Positions 17,036-25,510 of a DNA stretch of 64,000 nucleotides are shown here, one piece after another. The number at the start of each line of letters is the position of its first letter. Position 1 is the first letter of the stretch. Source of the stretch: DASWOJ01 sp964250755 (GTDB lineage Bacteria > Pseudomonadota > Alphaproteobacteria > Acetobacterales > Acetobacteraceae); contig CAXUHB010000020.1 of NCBI GenBank assembly GCA_964250755.1, forward strand, positions 1-64,000, in the 5' to 3' direction. Below the pieces are notes generated by a model. The model saw only the letters and a program-made list of their open reading frames with translations. It ran no database searches and was not told the DNA's origin. Both the position numbers and the translations under genes were made by a program.

Positions 17036-18229
17036 CTAGGTGGCCCGGCGGCGCAAGGCCGCCAGCCCCAGCAGGCCCGCTGCCACCAGGGCGCCCGTTG
17101 CGGGTTCCGGCACCGTGGCCGCCGCCTCGGCCTGCAGGGCCACGGCAACAGACGGGTTGATGCCCAGCGCCGCCGCGGCTTGCTCCGCGCCGCCGAACGC
17201 CTGCGCGTTGGTGCCGGTGATGGTGTCGAACAGCACGAGCGCGTTCAGGTAGGCTCCGTAAGCGCTGGGGTGGTAGCCGATGGGCGTGGTGCAGCAGGCG
17301 GCGGTCACGTCGGAGTCCCATAAGTCCACCTGCCCTGCCGGCTCGGTGGCAAGGTAGGGGTTGCGCTGGGCCACGCCGTCCTGGATGGCTCTGATCCAGG
17401 CGTCCCCGGCGTAGGCGACCCCGGTGATCCCCGCATTCTGCGCGGCCACTCCGGCATAGGCGTTGTGGATGTCGGCCGCGAGCGTCTCGATGGGTGCGCC
17501 GACGTAGGGCTGGTTCAGGCCGCCGGTGCTGGTTCCCTGGATGAGCGGGCTGGCATAGACGTAGGACGCGAGCGGCTGGGTTTCGTAGAGGTATATGCCT
17601 GCAGCCGGCTTGCCCGCGGCGCTGTCGGCCTGCCTTATCCTGCTGACCAGCGTGTTGGCGCCGCTGACGAAGTTGGCATAGTTGCCGCGGGTGGCGTTGC
17701 CCAGGCCGTTCGGGTTCGGCAGCGGCGTGAAGCTCTGCTCCTGCAGCACCACCTTGTCGTAGGGCAGGCCAGTCAGCGGGTTGGTCTGGATGGCGGGCAG
17801 GCGGGCGGCGGCGGTTGCGCCCATCAACGTCGCGCTGCTCACGGCGTCAATCGAGACGTTGTAGCTCAGCCCCGCTTCCTGCGTCAGCTTCAGGAAGATG
17901 CCGGGGATGCCGCCGAACGGCCCGCTCTCAAAGGTGCCTTGCGCGGGCGGGGTGGTCTCTGCGGACGAGCAGGTGGCGAGGGTCAGGCAGTTCACGTCGT
18001 GGACATTTCCCGTACCAGTGCCAAAGCCGCTCATGTAGGTGCGAACCGGGTCATACTTGCCGTGGGTGAAGCTGTTGCCAAGGAACAGGATGTCGGTCGG
18101 CGCGGCGCCGGCTGCGGCGGGCAGGAGCAGGGCTGCGGCGAATGCCGCAGCGCGGGCATGGCAGCGCATGGCGCGGCGATGCACGGCGCGGCGGAGGAGG
18201 CCGCAATGAAGCGTGGCGTGGCGTGGCAT
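17036..18229 (-). CDS. PEP-CTERM sorting-domain SGNH-hydrolase-like protein
   Basis: 397-residue exported protein. It has a basic N-terminus plus hydrophobic signal core ending AAAGAAP (about residue 42), then an SGNH-type block I GNSFTHG, LQEQSF, a GDAW segment, and HPSAYGAYLNALVLFD near the C-terminus as the Ser/His hydrolase block V. The tail is a classic PEP-CTERM signal: VPEPATGALVAAG, hydrophobic helix, then RRR. PEP-CTERM proteins are processed by an exosortase and usually linked to exopolysaccharide or surface assembly. The ATG is supported by GAGGA seven bases upstream. Divergent from a LysR gene whose palindromic operator lies in the shared 91-base region. No exosortase is in this window. 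Confidence 0.82.
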   Translation of the reverse strand: MPRHATLHCGLLRRAVHRRAMRCHARAAAFAAALLLPAAAGAAPTDILFLGNSFTHGKYDPVRTYMSGFGTGTGNVHDVNCLTLATCSSAETTPPAQGTFESGPFGGIPGIFLKLTQEAGLSYNVSIDAVSSATLMGATAAARLPAIQTNPLTGLPYDKVVLQEQSFTPLPNPNGLGNATRGNYANFVSGANTLVSRIRQADSAAGKPAAGIYLYETQPLASYVYASPLIQGTSTGGLNQPYVGAPIETLAADIHNAYAGVAAQNAGITGVAYAGDAWIRAIQDGVAQRNPYLATEPAGQVDLWDSDVTAACCTTPIGYHPSAYGAYLNALVLFDTITGTNAQAFGGAEQAAAALGINPSVAVALQAEAAATVPEPATGALVAAGLLGLAALRRRAT

Positions 18230-18304
18230 GGGCGGTTCCTCGATGTTCTTGGAACCACCGAAGCACGCCCGGACTGAGACGTAAAATATCTCGACACACC
18301 TCAA

Positions 18305-18325
18305 ATCATATGTTTTGCATATGAT
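18305..18325. promoter_or_regulatory. palindromic operator at the LysR start
   Basis: ATCATATG-TTTTG-CATATGAT: perfect 8-bp arms around a 5-base spacer, strikingly AT-rich for this genome. It contains a LysR-style T-N11-A layout and overlaps the first possible ATG codons of the LysR gene, in the region shared with the divergent SGNH gene. Autoregulation is the obvious inference. Confidence 0.65.
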
Positions 18326-19283
18326 GATGGAGCTGCGCCACCTGCGATATTTCTGCGCCATCGCCGAGGAGCAGCACATCACCCGTGCCGCCGCCCGGCT
18401 GGGGATGCAGCAGCCGCCCCTGAGCCAGCAGCTACGCCTGCTGGAGGCGGAGGTTGGGGTTCCCTTGTTCCATCGCACCCCGCGCGGGGTTGCCTTGACC
18501 GAGGCGGGGCAGGCGTTCCTGCCGGAAGCGCGGGCGGCGCTTGCCGCTGCCGGCCAGGCCGGCCAGGCGGCGCGGCGGGCGGCTGCGGGCCAGTCGGGCG
18601 TGCTGCGGATCGGCTTCGTCACGTCCGCCGCGCTGCACCCGGCGGTGCCGCGGCTGCTCCGGACGTTCTCAGGCGAGAATCCGGCAGTTGCGCTGACCGT
18701 CACAGAGGGGAACGCCGCCGAGGTGATGGAGCAGGTCGTGGCTGGGGCGTTGGATGCTGGGCTGCTGCGCCAGCCGGTCGCCTCGGCGGATGGCTGCACC
18801 CTGACGGAACTGCTGCGCGAGCCTGCGTTGCTGGCGCTGCCCAGCGGCCACCCGGCCCTGGGCGGGACCGGCGCGTGCGGGCCGTCCATCCCCTTGCGCG
18901 CGTTGGCGGGGGAGCGGTTCATCCTGGTGCAGCGCGGCCCGGCGCCAGGCCTGTATGCCGACTTGCTGACGGCCTGCCGCCGCGCCGGGTTCGAGCCGGA
19001 GGCGGTGCAGCGGGTGCCGCGGATGCTGACGAACCTGAACCTGGTGGCGGCCGGCGTGGGGGTGTCGGCGGTCCCGGCTTCGATGCGCGGAATACATCCG
19101 GGCCAGGTCGCCTACCGCGCCATTGCAGACCGGCCGGGGCTGGATGCGCCGCTGAACCTGCTGCACCGGGCGGACCCGCCGCCGGTCGTGCGGCGGTTTG
19201 CGGCGTTGGCGGTCAGGTCGGCTGGAGCCGGGACGGCAGAGCCAGGGGAGAGGTCAACCGACGCCCGCAGCTTCATGTTTTGA
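18321..19283 (+). CDS. LysR-family transcriptional regulator
   Basis: About 320 residues. The N-terminal winged helix-turn-helix is clear: MELRHLRYFCAIAEEQHITR, AAARLGMQQPPLSQQLRLLE and VPLFHRTPRGVALTEAG, then a linker helix and a periplasmic-binding-like effector domain from about residue 95 (VLRIGFVTSAALHPAVP). The effector domain resembles BenM/CatR-type regulators. Three consecutive ATG codons (18321, 18324, 18327) are possible; no ribosome site is visible, so translation may be leaderless. The likely target is the divergent SGNH gene and itself. Confidence 0.9.
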   Translation: MMMELRHLRYFCAIAEEQHITRAAARLGMQQPPLSQQLRLLEAEVGVPLFHRTPRGVALTEAGQAFLPEARAALAAAGQAGQAARRAAAGQSGVLRIGFVTSAALHPAVPRLLRTFSGENPAVALTVTEGNAAEVMEQVVAGALDAGLLRQPVASADGCTLTELLREPALLALPSGHPALGGTGACGPSIPLRALAGERFILVQRGPAPGLYADLLTACRRAGFEPEAVQRVPRMLTNLNLVAAGVGVSAVPASMRGIHPGQVAYRAIADRPGLDAPLNLLHRADPPPVVRRFAALAVRSAGAGTAEPGERSTDARSFMF

Positions 19284-19295
19284 CCGGTCCCACAT

Positions 19296-19702
19296 TCACC
19301 GCGCGCCTTGACGAGCGCGGGCCAGACTGGTCGGGGCAAAGGCTACAGGTCTGAGGCGGGCGTGCCCGTCTTTCAGATCGGCCAGGCCAGCAAGCAAGTT
19401 GCGGGACATGTGCATAACCCGGACGATGCCAGGGGGACTCCGTCCGGGCGTATAGATCAGCAGCCAGGGAAAGCTGGTCAGAGACCACGCCCTCTGTCGC
19501 TCTCAATAATATCACGGCGCATCCGTCCAGCACCTGGTTTGGAAACGATCAGAAATACCGCCTGCTTGGACGCGGTGTTGAGCCGGGCTGCCGCATACGT
19601 GTCATTCCTTGCGGTCCAGTCCACCATTTCCACTACCACCGCAGCGAGGGCCACTCTGGTGATGGTTGCCGGGCGCTCCAGTTTTGCGCCGTTCAGCCGC
19701 AT
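19296..19702 (-). pseudogene. decayed ParE/RelE-type toxin, frameshifted
   Basis: Translation of the minus strand in two frames gives a recognisable ParE-like toxin. The first part reads ITRVALAAVVVEMVDWTA ... NPGAGRMRRDI-like KPGAGRMRRDIIE, ending at a stop near 19480. The second part, shifted by one base, reads SFPWLLIYTPG ... IVRVMHMSRNLLAGLADL and ends at the TGA at 19296-19298. These blocks are in the order and spacing of ParE-family toxins. A single-base indel around 19480-19490 breaks the frame. The antitoxin-like remnant lies directly upstream. Recognition is by eye only. Confidence 0.5.
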
Positions 19703-19755
19703 CCATGATGGCGGCGGCCTCCGCCATGACCTCTTCGAGAATGGAAGACGCCGTC

Positions 19756-19935
19756 CTAATCGCTTTCAGCTCCCGCCTTTTCAAGAAATGCCATAAACGC
19801 GGCCCGTTCAGCCTCAGCTTGCCGCAGCACACCGAACGCCACCCGTGCAACGTCATCGAGGGTGCGGCAGCGCCGCCGTGCTACGGCATCGGCCGCAAAG
19901 CGTTCCAGGTCAGGCAGCAGGGTCAGGACGTTCGT
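19756..19935 (-). pseudogene. ParD-like antitoxin remnant without start codon
   Basis: An open stretch ending in TAG at 19756-19758 translates to LLPDLERFAADAVARRRC, TLDDVARVAFGVLRQAEAE and RAAFMAFLEKAGAESD, the pattern of a ribbon-helix-helix ParD-type antitoxin. No ATG, GTG or TTG occurs in frame between it and the pntB stop; an ATG sits in another frame at about 19962. It precedes the toxin remnant with about 55 bases between. No intact gene is seen in 19284-19986. Confidence 0.45.
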
Positions 19936-19986
19936 GCGAGGCGTCCCAGCGCCCGGAGCATCACCCCGGGAGGCACAAAGCCGGAA

Positions 19987-21396
19987 CTAATGCCCCAGCG
20001 CCTGCACGATCTCGTCCGTCATCTTCTTGGCGTCCGCGAACAGCATCATCGTGTTGGGGCGGAAGAACAGCTCGTTCTCCACCCCCGCATAGCCCGACGC
20101 CATGCTGCGCTTGATGAACAGGACGGTCTTGGCCTTCTCCACGTCCAGGATCGGCATCCCGTAGATCGTGCTCTTGGGGTCGGTCTTGGCCGCCGGGTTG
20201 GTCACGTCGTTCGCGCCGATCACGTAAACCACGTCGGCGGTGCTGAACTCGCTGTTGATCTGCTCCAGTTCGAACACGTCCTCATACGGCACGTTGGCCT
20301 CGGCCAGCAGCACGTTCATGTGGCCGGGCATCCGGCCCGCGACGGGGTGGATGGCATACTTCACCTCCACACCCTCCTTCTTGAGGGTGTCCGCCATCTC
20401 CCGCAGGGAGTGCTGCGCCTGCGCCACCGCCATGCCGTAGCCTGGCACGATGATGACCTTGCTGGCGTTCTTCATGATGAACGCGGCGTCGTCGGCGTTG
20501 CCGGAGCGGACCGAGCGCTGCTCGCCCCCGCCTGCAACAGCCGCGGCAGCGCCGCCACTGTCCGTGCCCCAGCCGCCCAGCAGCACGTTCAGGATGCTGC
20601 GGTTCATGCCCTTGCACATGATGTAGGACAGGATCGCGCCCGACGCGCCCACCAGCGCGCCGGTGATGATGAGCGCCAGGTTCTGGATCGTGAAGCCGAT
20701 GCCGCACGCCGCCCAGCCGGAGTAGCTGTTCAGCATGGACACCACCACCGGCATGTCCGCGCCGCCGATGGGTATGATGATGAGGAAGCCCAGGCCCAGC
20801 GCCAGCAGCGCCGTCAGCCAGAACACGGCCTGGCTGCCCGTCATGACGAACACGGCGATCAGCACCAGCAGCAGCACGCCCAGCGCGGCGTTGAGCTGGT
20901 GCTGCCGCGCGAACAGGATCGGCGCACCCTTCATGCGTCCGTCCAGCTTGGCAAAGGCGATCAGCGAGCCGGAGAAGGTAATGGCGCCGATGGCCAGGCC
21001 CAGCGACATCTCGATCAGCGACTGCCGGTGTATGGCGCCGGGCACGCCGATGCCGAAGGCGGCCGGGGCGTTCAGCGCTGCCGCGGCCACGAACACCGCG
21101 GACAGGCCGACCAGGGAGTGGAAGGCGGCCACAAGCTGCGGCAGCGCCGTCATCTGGATGCGCCGGGCCACCAGCACGCCGGCGCTGCCGCCGATGGCGA
21201 TGGCGACCAGGATCAGCAGGAAGCCGATGCCGGACATGCCGCGCTGCAGCAGGGTGGCGCCGACGGCGATGGCCATGCCGGCCATGCCGAGCTGGTTGCC
21301 GACGCGGGCCGTGCGGGGGCCGGACAGGCCGCGCAGGGCCAGGATGAACAGGACGGAGGCGACGAGGTACGCGAAGGCGGTCAGGGAGGCGCTCAT
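19987..21396 (-). CDS. pntB: NAD(P) transhydrogenase subunit beta
   Basis: 469-residue beta subunit of the proton-translocating transhydrogenase, which transfers hydride between NADH and NADP+ using the proton gradient. It has about eight to nine transmembrane helices (residues 1-265) and then the NADP(H)-binding domain III with IVPGYGMAVAQAQHSLREM, HPVAGRMPGHMNVLLAEA, VIGANDVTNPAA and KRSMASGYAGVENELF. It starts one base after the pntAB stop, so the three genes form one operon pntAA-pntAB-pntB. Confidence 0.96.
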   Translation of the reverse strand: MSASLTAFAYLVASVLFILALRGLSGPRTARVGNQLGMAGMAIAVGATLLQRGMSGIGFLLILVAIAIGGSAGVLVARRIQMTALPQLVAAFHSLVGLSAVFVAAAALNAPAAFGIGVPGAIHRQSLIEMSLGLAIGAITFSGSLIAFAKLDGRMKGAPILFARQHQLNAALGVLLLVLIAVFVMTGSQAVFWLTALLALGLGFLIIIPIGGADMPVVVSMLNSYSGWAACGIGFTIQNLALIITGALVGASGAILSYIMCKGMNRSILNVLLGGWGTDSGGAAAAVAGGGEQRSVRSGNADDAAFIMKNASKVIIVPGYGMAVAQAQHSLREMADTLKKEGVEVKYAIHPVAGRMPGHMNVLLAEANVPYEDVFELEQINSEFSTADVVYVIGANDVTNPAAKTDPKSTIYGMPILDVEKAKTVLFIKRSMASGYAGVENELFFRPNTMMLFADAKKMTDEIVQALGH

Positions 21397-21397
21397 G

Positions 21398-21844
21398 CTA
21401 CTTGGTGGCTCCCTGGGCGCTTGCGCCCTTGACGATGACGGGCTTCTTCCCCTGGAACATCGCCAGCATCCGCTGCGTGACGGTGAAGCCGCCGAAGATG
21501 TTCACGCTGGCCAGCATCACCGCCAGGAACCCGAAGAACCGCGCCGCCAGGCTGTCGGACAAGCCCACCGCCAGCATGGCGCCCACGACGATGACGGAGC
21601 TGATGGCGTTGGTCACGCCCATCAGGGGCGAGTGCAGCGCCGGCGTCACGTTCCACACGACGTAGTAGCCGACGAAGCAGGCCATCAGGAAGATCGCCAG
21701 CAGGAACATGAAGGGTTCCACGGCGGTCGCCGACGGCTCGATCACGGCGACCACGTTGGTGCCGTAGGCGGCAAGCTGGTTCGCCAGGTCGGCCGCAGCC
21801 TCGGCGATCCGCGCGGCCTGGTCCGCGAAGGGATTGGGGTTCAT
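21398..21844 (-). CDS. pntAB: NAD(P) transhydrogenase subunit alpha, part 2 (membrane)
   Basis: 148-residue membrane part of the alpha subunit, encoded separately as in many alphaproteobacteria. Helices follow AVEPFMFLLAIFLMACFVGYY; the family motif WNVTPALHSPLMGVTNAIS is present and the C-terminus ends with FGGFTVTQRMLAMF and a basic tail. It lies 13 bases after pntAA and 1 base before pntB. The N-terminal 40 residues are a variable Ala-rich extension. Confidence 0.95.
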   Translation of the reverse strand: MNPNPFADQAARIAEAAADLANQLAAYGTNVVAVIEPSATAVEPFMFLLAIFLMACFVGYYVVWNVTPALHSPLMGVTNAISSVIVVGAMLAVGLSDSLAARFFGFLAVMLASVNIFGGFTVTQRMLAMFQGKKPVIVKGASAQGATK

Positions 21845-21857
21845 CGGCGGAAAGCTC

Positions 21858-22997
21858 CTAAGCCGCGTGGGCCGGCTGGAATTGCGGATGCACGACCTGG
21901 CCGCCGCGGGTCAGCATGACGCCCTGGATGATGTCGTCCGTCTCGGGCAAGGCGGGCTTGCCGGCTGCCTTGTCCCAGAACGCCACCAGGAACGTCAGCA
22001 GGTTGCGGGCATAAAGCGTGCTGGCGGCCACCGGGATGCGGCTGGGCCAGTTGCGGTAGCCCAGGACCTTCACGCCGTTGGCGGTCACGGCCATCTCGCC
22101 GGGCACGGTGGCGGCGCAGTTGCCGCCGGCCTCCGCAGCCAGGTCCACAACCACGCTGCCGCTGCGCATGGCGTCCACCATCGGCTGGGTGATGATGACG
22201 GGCGCCTTTCGGCCCATCACCAGCGCGGTGCAGATCACCATGTCGTTCTTGGCGACGGTGGTGGCCATCAGCTCCGCCTGCTTCTGGCGGAAGGCGTCGG
22301 TCATCTCCTTGGCGTAGGCGCCGGTCTGCGCTGCGGTCTCCGCATCCTCGACGCCCACGTAGGTGGCGCCCAGGGACTTGATCTCCTCCTTGGCGGCCGG
22401 GCGCACGTCGGTGGCGGACACGATGGCGCCCAGGCGGCGGGCGGTGGCGATGGCTTGCAGCCCGGCCACGCCCGCGCCCACCACGAACACGCGCGCCGGC
22501 GGCACGGTGCCTGCGGCGGTCATCATCATCGGGAAGCCGCGGTCGAACGCGCCGGCCCCCTCGATCACCGCGCGGTAGCCGGCCAGGTTGGCCTGGCTGC
22601 TGAGCACGTCCATGCCCTGCGCCCGGGTGGTGCGCGGCAGCAGCTCCATGGCGGCGGCGTCTATGCCGGCGGCGGCGAGGGCCGGGACGATGCCGGGGTT
22701 GGCGAAGGCGTTGCTGATGCACACCAGCAGCGCCCCGCGCGGGATATGGCCCAGCACGTCCCCTGCCGGCACCTGCACCGCGAACACGATGTCCGCCCCG
22801 GCCAGCGCCGCCCCGGCGTCCCCGGCGATCTCCGCGCCGGCCGCCTGGAAGTCGGCGTCGGACAGGGAGCTTGCGGCGCCCGCCCCGGACTCGATTGCAA
22901 CGGTCAGGCCCATGCCGACCAGCTTCTTCACCGTGTCGGGCGAGGCCGCCACACGGGTTTCCATGGCCGCCCGTTCCTTGAGCACCGCGAGGCGCAT
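21858..22997 (-). CDS. pntAA: NAD(P) transhydrogenase subunit alpha, part 1 (NAD-binding)
   Basis: 379-residue cytoplasmic domain I of transhydrogenase, binding NAD(H). Seen: N-terminal LKERAAMETRVAASPDTVKKL (the RE.RVA region), the AQGMDVLSSQANLAGYRAV loop with Gln for NAD, the Rossmann motif VVGAGVAGLQAIATARRLGA and VICTALVMGRKAPVIIT. The ATG at 22997 is chosen over the one at 23057 because family homology begins there and GGGATGGGAACG precedes it. First gene of the pnt operon. It supplies NADPH by proton-driven hydride transfer. Confidence 0.95.
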   Translation of the reverse strand: MRLAVLKERAAMETRVAASPDTVKKLVGMGLTVAIESGAGAASSLSDADFQAAGAEIAGDAGAALAGADIVFAVQVPAGDVLGHIPRGALLVCISNAFANPGIVPALAAAGIDAAAMELLPRTTRAQGMDVLSSQANLAGYRAVIEGAGAFDRGFPMMMTAAGTVPPARVFVVGAGVAGLQAIATARRLGAIVSATDVRPAAKEEIKSLGATYVGVEDAETAAQTGAYAKEMTDAFRQKQAELMATTVAKNDMVICTALVMGRKAPVIITQPMVDAMRSGSVVVDLAAEAGGNCAATVPGEMAVTANGVKVLGYRNWPSRIPVAASTLYARNLLTFLVAFWDKAAGKPALPETDDIIQGVMLTRGGQVVHPQFQPAHAA

Positions 22998-23123
22998 ACG
23001 TTCCCATCCCCTGCCGCTTCGGGCGGCAAGATGCGCTGACGGGATGCGGGGGCGCAAGTGGGGGCGGGCCGAGGCGTGGACGGACAGCCCTGCGGCGGGC
23101 CTCGCCGCGGCGGCAGCGAGGAC

Positions 23124-23161
23124 CCCCTTATCCCATCCCTCTCCCTAGGGAGGGAGATGGG
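23124..23161. repeat. interspersed palindromic repeat copy at the blh stop
   Basis: CCCATCCCTCTCCCT-AGGGAGGGAGATGGG hairpin. It overlaps the last 12 codons of blh, whose C-terminal residues LPSPSLGRGMG are therefore repeat-derived. It lies between blh and pntAA and may act as a terminator for blh. The rest of 22998-23127 shows nothing else. Confidence 0.55.
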
Positions 23162-24078
23162 AGCGTCTCCTTCACGTCCAGCCACGCCGTCACGACCATG
23201 TGGGGCAGCGTCAGGGCGGCGATGACGCGGAACATCGGGGCGAGCACGTCGGCCGCCGTGTCCCGGGCCAGCCAGGCCAGGGCGCCGAGGCCCAGGGCGC
23301 AGGCGGCGGCGGCGGGGACCATCGTGAGCGCCAGCCATCCCGCGGCGGCGCGGGGCGGGCCGCCCCGCCAGGCGGCCAGGCGCAGCACATGGCGGATGGC
23401 GTGGCCGGCGCCGAAGTAGATGCCGAAGGCCAGCAGCGGCGGCAGCAGGGCGAAGCCTGCGGCCATCGCCAGGCGCTCGGCCACGCCGCGGCGCTCGCGC
23501 CAGGCAACCAGCGCCACCCAGGCGAAGGCGGCGGCCCAGGGGGGCAGGAGCCAGGCCGAGGCCGCCAGCGCGTCCGCCATGGCCGGCGCGGGCACGCCGG
23601 CCAGCGCCGCCAGCACGGGGGCGGCATCCGCCGGGTGCAGCGCCATCGGCAGCAGCACGGGTAGCGCGCCGTAGGCGGGGACGGAGACCCAGGGGGGCAA
23701 GCGGGCCGGGGCCAGGCCGTCCTCCACGTCGCCCAGGCCGAAATGCAGCACGGATGCCGCCAGGAAGCCGGCCAGGGTCGCAGCCGGGGCAGCGGCCCAG
23801 GCCAGCAGCACCAGGCCGGCCAGCGCCAGGTAGCCCGCGCCGAAGGGCGCCCACCACCAGCGCCCCAGCCGGGGGCGCAGCACGGGCCGGGCGACCAGGT
23901 GGTCGAACGCCCCGTGCGGGAAGCCCACCAGCACCACCCCCGTGAGCAGCACGCCCAACTGGGCCGCCGGGCCGAACGGCACGCCGGCCAGCGCGGCGGC
24001 GCAGAAGCCGGCCATCACGGCGGCGGTCCAGCCGGATTGGACCCGCAGCGCCCTGGCCAGGCCGGGATGCGCGGCCAC
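23128..24078 (-). CDS. blh: Brp/Blh-family beta-carotene 15,15'-dioxygenase
   Basis: 316-residue membrane protein that should cleave beta-carotene to two retinal molecules. The family's metal-ligand histidine motifs are all present: GFPHGAFDHLVA (about residue 52), SVLHFGLGDVEDG (about 109), FGAGHAIRHVLR (about 226) and LPHMVVTAWLD (about 294). About seven to eight helices are visible. It starts with GTG four bases after the crtY stop (TAGGCAG precedes it), so crtY and blh are one unit making retinal. The C-terminal tail is encoded by the repeat at 23124-23161. No rhodopsin gene lies within this window. Confidence 0.9.
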   Translation of the reverse strand: MAAHPGLARALRVQSGWTAAVMAGFCAAALAGVPFGPAAQLGVLLTGVVLVGFPHGAFDHLVARPVLRPRLGRWWWAPFGAGYLALAGLVLLAWAAAPAATLAGFLAASVLHFGLGDVEDGLAPARLPPWVSVPAYGALPVLLPMALHPADAAPVLAALAGVPAPAMADALAASAWLLPPWAAAFAWVALVAWRERRGVAERLAMAAGFALLPPLLAFGIYFGAGHAIRHVLRLAAWRGGPPRAAAGWLALTMVPAAAACALGLGALAWLARDTAADVLAPMFRVIAALTLPHMVVTAWLDVKETLPSPSLGRGMG

Positions 24079-24082
24079 CTGC

Positions 24083-25264
24083 CTAGCCCGCCGCCGCGGG
24101 GCGGGGCGGGGCGATGCCGCCCGCGGCCAGGCGCAGGGCCGCGCCGGTGGTGGGCAGGAAGGGGATCGCCGCCGCCACCGCTGCCAGGTCCAGCGGCCCG
24201 GCGGCGTCGTTCATGAAGCGCACCAGCGCCGCCGGGGGGCAGCGGGCGAACAGGGTCGTGAAGACGTGCGGCGCCAGGTCGGGCCGGCGCTCCAGCAGGT
24301 GCAGCAGCACCCGGTCCATCATGCGTATCGCGCCGGGGCGCGGCCGGGCCGGGCTGGGAATGCGCCCGGCGTCCAGGTCGGCCACGATGGCGTCGCAGCG
24401 CGCCTGGATGGCGGTGAAGGCGTAGCCGGTGCTGGGCCGCGTGGCGCCGCCCGCGGTGCCCAGCGGCAGCAGCCGCCGGCCGGCGCGGGGCTGGAACCGG
24501 GGGTCCATCGGCAGGGCACCCTCTTCCTCATACAGCACCTCGCAGCGGTCCACGCCGTAGCGGGCCGCCATGTAAGCGCGCAGGGCGGCGCGGTGGTCCG
24601 GCGGCTGGAAGCCGGCAGGGCTGAACCAGGTGTCCTCGATCAGCGCCTGGGTGGGGCTGGTGGGCAGGACGTAGGTGAAGTGCGCGGCCCCGGCGGCCCC
24701 GCCCGGCGAGGGGCAGCGGAAGTCCATCAGCGTCGCCACGCCGGGGTCGAAGACGGGGCGGTCCGTCCGCACCTCCTGCCCCAGGAAGCCCTGCGTCAGC
24801 CCGTGCCGGCCGATGCCCGGCGGGGGCCGCGTGTCGAAGGCGAAGCCGGCGCGCACCGCCCCGTCCGGCAGGCGGATCGTCGCCGCGTCCTCCCCGTCCT
24901 GGGCGTCGGCGTGGACGCCCTGCCGCAGCTCGATGTGCGGCGCGGCGCGGATGCGGCTGAGCGCGACGCGGTAGAGGGCGTCGGCGGCGATGCTCTCGTA
25001 GCGCAGGCCCGGGACCGACAGCACGGCGCTGCGCGCGTCCGAGGCGACGGCCCAGCGGTCCCAGGAGCCTGTCACAGCCGCCGCAAAGGGATGCGGGCGC
25101 AAGGTCCAGCCAGACCAGGTGCGGTCCCGCCGGTAGTGCGTCCGCGGCTCCACCACCAGCACGCGTAATCCGGCGAAGCGCGGCGCGGCCAGGCGGACGG
25201 CCAGGCTCAGCCCAGCCAAGCCTGCGCCCAGGATGGCGATGTCGTAGTCGGGCCGGGCGGTCAT
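24083..25264 (-). CDS. crtY: lycopene beta-cyclase
   Basis: 393-residue flavoprotein cyclase converting lycopene to beta-carotene at the membrane. Seen: N-terminal dinucleotide motif DIAILGAGLAGLSLA, the DRTWSGW segment for substrate ends, FDTRPPP, QGFLGQEVRTDRP, the family block DFRCPSPGG with THFTYVLP-like AHFTYVLPTSPTQALIEDTWF and the C-terminal GTAGGATRPSTGYAF. The ATG at 25264 gives the canonical start (MTARPDYDIAI). Immediately upstream of blh, giving lycopene to beta-carotene to retinal in two adjacent genes. The other crt genes are not in the window. Confidence 0.94.
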   Translation of the reverse strand: MTARPDYDIAILGAGLAGLSLAVRLAAPRFAGLRVLVVEPRTHYRRDRTWSGWTLRPHPFAAAVTGSWDRWAVASDARSAVLSVPGLRYESIAADALYRVALSRIRAAPHIELRQGVHADAQDGEDAATIRLPDGAVRAGFAFDTRPPPGIGRHGLTQGFLGQEVRTDRPVFDPGVATLMDFRCPSPGGAAGAAHFTYVLPTSPTQALIEDTWFSPAGFQPPDHRAALRAYMAARYGVDRCEVLYEEEGALPMDPRFQPRAGRRLLPLGTAGGATRPSTGYAFTAIQARCDAIVADLDAGRIPSPARPRPGAIRMMDRVLLHLLERRPDLAPHVFTTLFARCPPAALVRFMNDAAGPLDLAAVAAAIPFLPTTGAALRLAAGGIAPPRPAAAG

Positions 25265-25510
25265 GCGCGTGCGGCGCCAGGCGCGGCATCGGCGCGGGAT
25301 GGGCCGGGTTCGGCGGGCGCGGGACGCAGCTGCGCCATCGTGCGCTCCATTCGGGACATGGCCAGGGACGTTGCGGGTTCGGGCGGCATCGCCCTTCACC
25401 GGGGGCGGAACGGCGTCCAGGGCGACGAAAGCAGCCCTGCCGCGCCGGTGCAAGTCCGCGGCATGAGGACGCCGCCCCGACGCAACCATTCGGCGCTGCG
25501 CCGTTATGGG

